Below, in pieces: positions 35,090 through 45,100 of a stretch of DNA of 64,000 nt; the stretch's first letter is position 1; each line of letters starts with the position of its first letter. The stretch spans positions 58,320,001 through 58,384,000 of the forward strand of contig JARJIL010000008.1 of NCBI GenBank assembly GCA_038502395.1, written 5' to 3'. The notes below the pieces were generated by a model. That model ran no database searches and was not told where the DNA came from. It was given only the letters and a program-made list of their open reading frames with translations. This DNA is from Dittrichia graveolens (Eukaryota; Streptophyta; Magnoliopsida; Asterales; Asteraceae). Position numbers and translations under genes: made by a program.

Positions 35090-35748
35090 GTACTTACAAA
35101 TAAAGAATTTCACCGTAAAGTTTTAAATTTTTATTACTTAAACCTCAAAGTTTTTTACGAATGATTTAAACCTTAAAATTTTGTTAAAAAAACTGAGTAA
35201 TCACATAAGTTTTGTATAGTTTTCGATTTTACCCTTTCTACTTGATTATGTATTTTAGTTTTATTAAAAACTTAACAAAACTTAGAAGGTTAATCCATTT
35301 CTTAACAAAAACTTAAGGGTTAAATCTTTTGGAAAAAAACATTAAGGTTTAAACAAAAAAGAAGGTGTAACTTTGAGGATATTAAATCGTAACAAATTCA
35401 AATTTTATAGTAAAACCATTTGAAAAAAAAACTTTGATGGTTAAACCGAAATTGAACTAAAACTTTGATTGTTAAATCATTATTGACCCTATAAATAAAT
35501 AAATTAACACGAAATTACTCTCTAGAAAAGAAAAGAATTAAAAAAAAAGGCTACATGAAGTAGTTCTTAAGAGCTTTCAATGTACTTCATTAACTTCTTA
35601 TCAAGAAGAATTGAGCTTCAACTACTAGCTATTATTCTAAAACATATATTAAAATTCTTAATAGGTTTATATTCTACTATTAAATTTTCGATCATGCTTG
35701 TTCGTCTATTTAGTAGATAAAAAATAAGTAAGAAAATATATTAAAAAG
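35090..35748. other. AT-rich stretch with possible decayed MITE
   Basis: 35090-35480 has AAACCTCAAAGTTTT-like words at the left and AAACTTTGATGGTTAAACC-like words at the right, suggesting inverted ends like those at 29421. Boundaries are unclear. Nothing else was recognised. Confidence 0.3.
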
Positions 35749-36294
35749 TAGGGGTGTTCATGGGGCGGGCGGATGGGTACCTAGTTTTACATACCGAAAC
35801 CAAATCGCATACAGTGGGTACCCATTTTATGGTACTCAAATGGAGACGGGTATCTATGGCCCGGGTCATGATTACCCTTTAATTGAGCTGTTTTTTGTTT
35901 TGTTGTTTTCAACAAGTTTAGATTCGTAATAATCAATAAACAATGATATAAACAAGTCAACAATAATAAATAAATCGCTGACAAAAATGAACAGATCTTC
36001 GATGAAAGCCTCATAGAAACAAAAAACCGATAAGCTTGAAGTTGACACTGTTGATCGATTTCAGTGTCTCCATGTTGAACTCTCGACCATTGCAAGCTTA
36101 CAAACTCTCCATGTCAAAGCTTGTTGGGGGAGATGGTGGGGTTGCTAGAGGTAAGTTAGGTAGTTTTGAGGAATTTAAGTTTTTAATAGCTTTGGTTATT
36201 TTATATTAAGAAATAAATATTTTTTTAAATAAGTTAAAAGCATGCAGGGGAGGCGGATAGCCACGGATATCGAATTTTAAAATCCGAACATGCC
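35749..36294. mobile_element. hAT-like element remnant
   Basis: Starts TAGGGGTGTTCATGGGGCGG and ends near AATCCGAACATGCCCT, whose reverse complement AGGGCATGTTCGGATT resembles the start. The ends hold GGGTACC / GGATAGCC words typical of such elements. No matching 8 bp duplication was found. Frames in the interior lack a transposase. Confidence 0.45.
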
Positions 36295-36295
36295 C

Positions 36296-38026
36296 TGTGT
36301 TCAATGAATTAAAGGTGTTCTAGCCGAAAAACAGCGAATTTCCGGCGATCTGTTGCTGAAAATTACAGAACACGGGCTGTGTAGAGGATGGTAGGCCGTG
36401 TAGGAGGCCATGTAGGCTGAACACAGGCCGTGTAGGTTGAGGGAGGCCATGTTGGATGAACACGGGCCGTGTAGGTTAACATAGGCCGTGTAGCTCCAAC
36501 ACAGCCCATGTAGATCAACACAGACCATGTCAAAAGCCATGTATGTCAACACAGACCATGTCAGAGGCCATGTAGGCCTCTATCAGATTATAAGTTTGGT
36601 TTTATGCTTTATATAAGATGTATGATTGTTGTATTATCTTTACTTAGGTCTTATGGGACTTAAGGAAAAGATGAGAGAGGACATTGGAAGCTATGGACCA
36701 CAGGTGAGTACCTCAATATAGTACTCGTAAATAGTGATTCGTGAATTAATATAATTCTATGCAAACGTATATATAAGTCATATGAATATGGTACAACTAT
36801 ATAGTTTAACATATATGAGATTGAGATAAATATTATGGTTAGTTTAAGTGGAAATTACCACTGTTATGTCAAATAGTGAAAGTGATATATGTAACGAATT
36901 ATCAATACACATGCAGATATGTTTATGGTTATATAGATAACGAAATATCTATAGAACTACATGTGCAGATACAATACCTATGTGAATACCATGATAGTGG
37001 TACAAATATAACGTGTCATAATTATCCAAATATGACTATACGAATACAGTACTTTTTATGTACAGCAGGACGATCAATCATATACAAGGGTGATGATTAC
37101 AAAAACAGTACATAGATGTGAATTACAAGTGTGGTATTTATATTAATACAATTACAGATATACACATATGGGGATGAAGATATGGTACTCATACATATAC
37201 GATTATCATTATACAGTTACAGGAATTACTACAATTATACATATCTGTATTCGAACGAATACAAATATATATATATATATACACGCACACAATACAACAA
37301 TTCAAACACAACGGATACAAGTGTATATTATACAAACGAAAGTGTTATACATGTACAATCGTTATACAAATACAAATGTGATAAGGATACAACTATGATG
37401 TGTTATTACAACTACAGTTGCAGTAGTTGAGATATATAGACAATTACAATGCGTGAACACAACTACCTATGCAGTAGTTGGAATACGGTTATAGATATAA
37501 AGGTGTGAATACAAATGTCATTTCACAGTTGAAATATGAATACAACCATATATATAAATACAATCATGGAGATGGATACAGTTATCATATAGAATCAGTT
37601 ACAGAACATACGTGATTACAAATATTATCAATAAATGGATGTAAATACATGGATATTTATTATACAAACGTGGTAACGAATTACAAAATGTATAATAGAA
37701 CAGAGCTTAATCAAATCGTGAAATATTCTTTACAATTACTTATTTTGAGTTGCTCACTGGGCTTCATAGCTCATCAGATACTCCTAACATTTCTTTCAGG
37801 TACTTGAAGATTTTTGGATGTGGATTCAGTGGATGTGCTTGTGTTTTGCAACCAAATTATTTAAAGATTATTTAGTGCCAGTTGTTCCCCGACTTTTGTA
37901 TTAAATATTTAAGTGTTGTAAAGATTTTTTGTACATACTTCCGCTACTATTTCTAAACTAGATTTTTGATTGCAATAAAGTTCATTTATTTACGAAAAGT
38001 TTTTATATTGAAAATGGGGCATTACA
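36296..38026 (+). mobile_element. LTR-like segment of a Gypsy element (probable solo or truncated LTR)
   Basis: The right end GAAAATGGGGCATTACA (38026) resembles the GGGGCGTTACA end of the chromovirus LTR at 51728 (read on minus). Other parallels are CACGGGCCGTGT-type words at 36360-36580 and ACTTCCGCTAC near 37940, matching position and wording in that LTR. The left limit is uncertain (TGTGTTCAATG at 36296 is a guess) and no target duplication was found. The middle (36880-37640) is a quasi-periodic run of TACAA(T/A)TAC words. Confidence 0.45.
36365..36580. repeat. Degenerate ~24 bp tandem repeat (GGCCGTGTAGG type)
   Basis: About eight units of AACAC(A/G)GGCC(G/A)TGTAGGTT-like sequence with drift. 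It is part of the LTR-like segment. The Leu/His/Gly-rich frame on minus is a repeat artefact. Confidence 0.7.
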
Positions 38027-39539
38027 ATTTTCAACCTCGAGCCACTCCACCATCAATGCTTATATAATTAACATGTACTTTTCTATTATAAATGTAATTT
38101 TCAACTTCTTTTGTTGCTAATTTTCACTATCCCCATTTAAGCCTTAAAAACAATACAATTAACTCATTAATAAATAAGTGCTCTAAGTCAAACAAAAGAC
38201 CCAGAAGAACGTGTGCATTTGTAATAGATTAAAGTTATAATACTGTATCCAATTTTATATCTTTTGTTACTATGTGTATCGAACTTTAAAACTTTCTATT
38301 GTATATATTAAACACTTAATTTATCGTTATTGTGTATAAAATCTCTATTGTATGCACTAAGCTTATAACTTTTTTTCTTATTTTATATAAACACAATTCA
38401 TACAATAGCAACAAATTATAAATTTTTCAATATAGTTTTTATCGTAATATGAAATTTATCTAAATATTAAATTATTCTAAATTGTAATACTAAAAAAATA
38501 TTTCATTATATTAAAACCGATAAATAACAAGTAATACTAAATAAAATTATTTTTAATTATTTTGAATAAATATACTTTATAAATTTTAATCCGCAAGATT
38601 CAAGTTACCTTTTTTTTCTGTTTGTATATTTATTTAACAATTCATTTCGTTTTTATATCCGTTTTGCTTTCTCCATTTTCTTTGTGTTATATTAGTAACC
38701 TAATGTAATATGAAAACAAGTAAGCCCGCATATATTTGAATTCAAACCACATTGAACGCACTATGACTTTTCAGAATAAAATCTCACCGTATATCCAATT
38801 TTGATTATTACATACTCTATCATTTATTTCAAGTTTTTGCTTTTTAACATTAGTTTTTATATCATTCATTCTTATTTTTAGTTACCCGCCGCAACGCACG
38901 GAAACCCTCACACCTCGTTATAAATACAATACTATACATTTCTCAAGTCATTTACTCTATTCTTTCAGTGATGTGATGTCTTCTTAACGTTCACATTGTT
39001 CATACGTTTAATAAACGAGTGCTACTATTTGGCCTCGACTCCTCTCACATACAACATATGTCAAATCATTCAATTATAATTTTCAATATAGGTTTTTACA
39101 CTCATAAATGTTACATTAAAGGTGGCTATTTAGATTATGAGGGGAGTCCAAATAGAATCACTCTTAATAATGACTTCTCACAACAATTTTAGAAATATTT
39201 TGTATCCTCCTATAAAATCTTGCTATTTATCATTTTACTCATATGATCAATAAAGATGTCAAAATCAATTAAAATAATAAAAAAAGAGAAATAGTGGATT
39301 ACATATATTATTATTTAATGAGTAGAAAGAAATAGTATATATGAAGTAGTAGAATTTGGTTGAAGTATCTTTTTAAATGTAAATGTGATGTTGTTAATGT
39401 ATTTTATCAATTTAAAAAAAAGAATTAATTAAGTGTAACTCGTATAACATGAAATAATCCAAAAAAATAAAGAATAGTTTAAGTAGTGAATCACGTGGAA
39501 AGGAGAGAGGTGTTGAGTATTCGGGCATATAGGCCAGAT
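38027..39539. other. Unassigned AT-rich sequence, possible Helitron end at 38878
   Basis: No gene recognised. At 38878-38900 the minus strand reads GTTGCGGCGGGTAACTAA, resembling the 3' ends of the Helitron-like copies but with a shortened spacer. A matching 5' end was not found. Confidence 0.35.
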
Positions 39540-39932
39540 GGAATCAATGTTTTAAAATCCGTATTGATCCGGCCAGTCTGACTGATTGACCTGTGGTCCG
39601 GTGAGGAGATCGGGTTAATTTATACCGGGTTTTTTGTCATTTCTGGCCCGCATTGACCGATCCGGGTTTATGGTTGACCCGTGTTGACCCAGCCCGGTTT
39701 GACCCATCTTATTTTTTCATTTTAATATTTTTTTAAAACATAAAAGTTCAGCAATTTAGTCACCTCGATAGTTGACACTTATAATTCATGGATGAAAAGC
39801 TTGGGGAAATTAAGTGTGGCATGGTGCATGTAAGGAATTCATGGGTAGACAATCCAATTAAAGGAGGGGAATTTGAACGGATAAGATTGGTTCTTACAAT
39901 TCTCGTACACAGTTTTCGTTTGAACTTTTACA
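39540..39932. mobile_element. Truncated transposon remnants, including MITE family A right half
   Basis: 39540-39720 is rich in CCGGTTTGACCC / GTTGACCCG words like the ends of degenerate DNA elements. From 39787 to 39932 the core and right arm of family A are present (ATTCATGGATGAAAAGCTTG, GTGTGGCATGGTGCATGTAA, then TTTCGTTTGAACTTTTAC), while the left arm is missing. Confidence 0.6.
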
Positions 39933-40194
39933 ATCCTGTGTATCTTATGATTGAGTCGAACGTGACATTTGAATACGTACTACACCACGTATTAACAAGG
40001 CTGAGCTTGGGCTCATTTAAGATAGGCAAAGTAGGCTTAGGTCCAATTAATTTGCCATAAGCTTATTGCTTACATATATAATTCCTACAATCCTACCCCA
40101 AGTTGTCCTTCAGTTGGCTCACGATTTTATCACTGTTTTTTCCTATTTATTTCCAGTTGTACACTTTAATATACATACATACATACATACATAC

Positions 40195-40440
40195 AGGATG
40201 AGGATCCAATAGGAACAGTCTTAAAATAGGAGCGCTAGGAACACTATATCTTGTCTATAAAATCACTGCATCTAACTTAAAATCATTGCATCTCGGTTAA
40301 TAAACATACAGTTCCCTTCAACTATTACATCTTGGTTGAGATATTCAATTATTTATCATTTAAAAAACCATTACATTTAATCTAAAACAACTGCATCTTG
40401 TCTAAAAATACTGCATCTTGATCATCTCCACCCCTTATGT
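40195..40440. mobile_element. Partial (TA)n-type element
   Basis: After a (TACA)n tract the sequence reads GGATGAGGATCCAATAGGAA, like the left ends of the other (TA)n-flanked elements. The body repeats CACTGCATCT / CTGCATCTTG. A matching right end was not found. Confidence 0.35.
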
Positions 40441-40489
40441 GTATGTATATGTATGTAACTGTATATATCTAAATACACACAAACATATA

Positions 40490-40712
40490 GGGGAAGATTT
40501 ATTTGAGAACCAATTTTATTGCGAAAACCGTGAGAACCAATCTTAGCCGTCAAATTCCCCCTTCTTCAATTGGATTGCCCACCCATGAATTCCTTACATA
40601 CACTATGCCACACTCAATCCCCCCATGCTCTTCATCCATGAATTCCATTATCCAAAACGAACGGCTAAGATTGGTTCTCGCAATAAAAACGGTTCTCAAA
40701 TGAACCCTCCCC
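40490..40712. mobile_element. MITE, family A, cluster copy 1
   Basis: Arms of the GCGAGAACC / GGTTCTCGCAATAAAAACGG type and the family A core in the orientation of the 25924 copy. (TA)n separates it from the next copy. Confidence 0.85.
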
Positions 40713-40724
40713 TATATATATATA

Positions 40725-40961
40725 GAAAAAAGTTTAAACGAGAACTGTTTTTTATACGAGAACTGCGAAAACCAATATTAGTCGTCTAATTCCCCCTCCT
40801 TCAATTGGATTGCCCACCTATGAATTCCTTACATGCACCTTGCCACACTCAATCCCCCCACCCACGCTCTACATCCATGAATTCCATTATCCAAAACGAA
40901 CGGCTAATATTGGTTCTCTTTTTTTTTCGTACGAAAAACAGTTCTCGTTTGAACCATCCCC
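40725..40961. mobile_element. MITE, family A, cluster copy 2
   Basis: Same core and orientation as the preceding copy, but with the other arm type (ATACGAGAACTG / TTCGTACGAAAAACAGTTCT). A T-run interrupts the right arm near 40920. Confidence 0.85.
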
Positions 40962-40971
40962 TATATATATA

Positions 40972-41191
40972 GGGGAGGGTTCATCTGAGAACCATTACTA
41001 GCATGAAAACCGCGATAACCAATCTTAGCCGTTCAATTGGTAAGTGGAATTCATGGATGAAAAGCGTGGGGAGATAGAGTGTGGCAAGGTGCATGTGATG
41101 AATTCATAAATGGGCAATTGAATTAAAGGATAAAAAATTGAACGGCTATGATTGTTTCTCGCAATAAAAATGGTTTTCAAATAAACTTTTC
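40972..41191. mobile_element. MITE, family A, cluster copy 3 (inverted)
   Basis: Opposite orientation to the two copies before it (core GGAATTCATGGATGAAAAGC on plus), separated from copy 2 by about ten bases of TA. The arms are more diverged at the right end. Confidence 0.8.
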
Positions 41192-41410
41192 AATATATAT
41201 TCTAAATGGCTATTTTCTTTTAAGATATTTATAAATAAAAGTTAAATATTAATTTTTATACACATTGAGATCGCCCTAGACAGTTTTTTTTAAGTAAAGA
41301 ATCCATACCCCTAGAAAATTAACTATTATTAAGTTTGAACTAGAAGGATGCTAAAAATGATATAGCATTACTGGAAAGATATACAACTAGAAATAAACCC
41401 TTACACAAAT

Positions 41411-41724
41411 AGGAAGAAGTTCAATCGAGAACTGTTTTTCGTACGAGAAGTGTGAGAACTATTTATAACATAAATGACTAATTAATAGGGTATTTAGGTT
41501 TTTTATATATTTACCCAACTATGAATTGCTTCCGGATGAGCCGTCAATAATTAGTAGGGGTATTTGTAACACTATTAATGACGTATTAATGAGCTATTAA
41601 CGTGTCATTAATGAACCACTAATGAGCCGTCAAAATTTCTTAGCCATTAATTAATTTTAACTAAGGTCTAAGATTAATTCCTGCGGTTCTCGTATGAAAA
41701 AAGTTCTCATTTGAACTTTCTCCT
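41411..41724. mobile_element. MITE, family B
   Basis: The left arm GAGAACTGTTTTTCGTACGA pairs with the right arm GGTTCTCGTATGAAAAAAGT (reverse sense). The core has the same TAATGA(G/C)-rich words as the 20585 copy. Confidence 0.8.
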
Positions 41725-42137
41725 ATGTATAGACTTTTAATATATACGTGTATGAGAATAATCTCGATTAAACCTCAACTCACATCGGCCGTCTCCGAGC
41801 AGAATGCAGATTCAGATTTTGATATCAAAATTCTTCTCTTGGTACAATTTGCAAAAAGTATAATGTAAAATCATCAGTAGACACACATGGCGTAGTTCCA
41901 GATGCAGAGTCTGAGGATGGTATAATAGAATCCTCTCATATGGTGTTATATAGTTGTATGTATATTGTGTATCGTTACTATATTACTGTTAAAACATTAG
42001 AGGCACAAATAAAGCTCAGCTGTACAACTTGAGGGTAAAACGATGCCAGAAGAATTACTCTAGCAATACCAGTTTAATAACCTTGGTAAATGAACAATGA
42101 GCCAGGATCAAATGGAGCTCCATGGTAAATGATAACT

Positions 42138-45100
42138 CTAGAATAACTGGAAGAACAAACTCGTTGAGCCATCTCCAAATGATCGTATATCAGCCGGTCT
42201 CACCAACGCTCTGCATAATGGGCAAGTTCTTTCTCTTTCAAACCTGTAAATATGGGGGAAATGGTTAAAACTTTTAGTTGCACTCAAATTGGTGTTCAAA
42301 TTTTACATTCAAGCTAGTGTGCAAGTTAATTTGTGTTTTGATCTTTTAAACTGGAGCTGCTAACCATTCTGAAACACAGTCTTCACAGAAAATATGTTTA
42401 CAGCGCAACAAAATTGGAGCCTTCATCTTTTCCTGGCAAATAGCACACAAGTCTCCTGCCTCATTCACCTGCTAGTATAAAAAGAAATTAGATTACAAGG
42501 ATAAATAAAACAAACAGAAAAATAGGAAAAATCCAACATCTGACCATCACTATCATACTTTATACCTTCTCTTTGTATTTCAAGGAGACATAAGATCATA
42601 TTTTGCTCTAACTGTTCAAACTATCACATCATGCTTGCAAAATTTGGAGGAAAAAAACATGCAAGTATTTTCAAGAACGTTTTTCTTTCGGATGAACATT
42701 ATGTATTTTGAGTTCCACGAGTCAGAAGTCAAAATTCCCTCATAATACCTGTTCTGGTGTTGCATAAGATCCATAGTTGACCTCTTTTCGTGATAGTGCC
42801 TTTAAAGCAGCATAGAAGGATCCAACCTGATAAATAAAACGAGAGGATAATAAATTATCTCAGTCCCAGATGCATAATGTAAGAAATCAAAGGTAGAAGA
42901 TCACTCATACCTTCTCAACAACTGATGTGAGCTTTAAGGTTAAATACAACCCTGTTGTCAAAGACGAAAAGAGGCTCCCATATTCTTTGTTCAGAAAGAA
43001 CCGGTACCAAACAGGGGCAGGTAAGAATGCACGGTATAACAGAAGTGTGTACTCAACCAGAGTCAACATTTGACCCTGAAATGCCAAAAAACTAATATGT
43101 TTGAAACTCAATTATAACATATGGCACACATTATCAAGTCGGAGCACGTTACCTGCCTACGAAAACTGTGGCCCTTGCCATTCTTATAGTACATAAGTAA
43201 TACCAACTTAAAAGCCATTGCTGCCTGCCTTACCATCGTATCTACAAGCAACAGAATTTGTATTTCTGATAAGAACAATGAATACTAACAGATTTAGGGT
43301 TTTCCATTGTTCTATTAACTGAGAAGAGTATGATATAAATACACAAGGAAGACAAGGAAAAGGAAACTACTCTATGGAGAATCCAAGATTTCTTGGGATT
43401 ACCTACAATTATGGGATTATAATTTGCTCCCATTTCTCATAAATTAGTAGGAATTGTAATGGAGTGAAGGTTGACAAGAAATGCTTTGTAGGCGGGAGAG
43501 AATTGTTGGAAAGAGATGTAGTGTGATAAGGGATATAATGGTCTTTTTGTGCATTCTCTCATTCCCTTTCTAAAGGCAATAAGTAGATTTTGATCATCTG
43601 TATTCGATTTAGTTTTACTATGCAAAGGTATAGTCAGAAATAGTTACCTCATTAAAGGACCAGTATCAGATTCTCAGACTTGTTGAGGTCCAGGAACGTT
43701 CTTTTGTCTAGAGTATACCAGGTTCTTCCTAATCCATGTAGATTCGGGCTCTAGAAAAGGCTGAACTGGTGGAATTGTTTCTGGATTAGGGTCCAAATCA
43801 TGGGTAACAGGAGCATTTGGAGAGTATTCAGGTTAAGGGATAGGAGTAGCATGGGATTGGGATGATGTTGGAATAGGTGTGGAATGAGATTGGGATGGCA
43901 AACATGTAGGAAGAGATAAGTCCAGGAAAAGATCTTCTAAACTTCCCTAATCTTCCTTGCAATTCTCCCCGTGAGCATTTGGAGAGCATTCCCTAATTTC
44001 GCTAAATGTGACACCCTTTGACACAAAAACCTTCTAGATGAGGGGTGGGAGCACTTGTACCCTTTCTAGGTTGAGGAATATCCCATTAAAACACACTTTA
44101 GAGCCTGAGGATCAAGTTTGTTTGTCCTAGCTATGGGTGTGAACAAATGAGATGCATCCAAAAATACGGGTAGCAAGATTGTCGGAAGTGGACATATATG
44201 GGAAGAAGGAAGAAAGTACATCCCTTTAACTTTTGAATCCTAGAACTCGGGTAGGGAGTCTATTTATAACGTAAGTTGCTGTGAGCACGGCTTCCCCCTA
44301 AAAATGTTTTGGAGCGTTAATTTGAAATAATAATGCTCTGGTTTGATCTAATAAATCCCCATTTTCCTTCTCAGCAGCTCCATTTGTTAGAGTTGTTTTA
44401 ACACATGAAGATTCTTGAATTATTCCCTCCTTTTGAAAATAGGAGGTGAGAGTTTGATTGAAATAATCTCAAGCATTTTCGGATCTTATTCTTTGAATTT
44501 TCACTCCAAATTGATTTCTTATCATTGAAATGAAATTTGGGAGAATAGTGCTAACATCAGATTATGTTTTAATAAGAACACCCAAGTAACCCGTGTACAA
44601 TCATCAATGAATGTCACAAACCATCGTGCACATGTCACGGTGGAAACATTAGATGGACCCCAATATTATTACTTATAGGAAAAGGGATACGCTTGTGTTT
44701 AGCAAGTTCACATACCTTACAATGAAGGTTTTCAACATCAATGGTTTTAAACAAAGAAGGAAAAAGAACTTTAATAATCCTAAATGACGGATGACCTAAA
44801 CGACAATGATGAAGTACGATTTTTTTCTTAATTGGATAGAGCAGATTCTGATACAAGTGAGTGAGATAATCTGGTTTTTTGTGGTATCTCAAGAAAAATA
44901 GACAATAAAGATCATCCTTTCCCTTACCAAGTCCAATTGTCTTCCCTGAGTACTTTTCCAGGAACACACAGTATCATCACAAAATATAACTTGACAAAGT
45001 AAATCTCGTGCTAGTTCTTTTACATAAATCAGATTAGTGGATAGTTTTGGGACATGAAAATATTTTAAAAGAATGGATAGGCTGATTAGTGGTTTGAATT

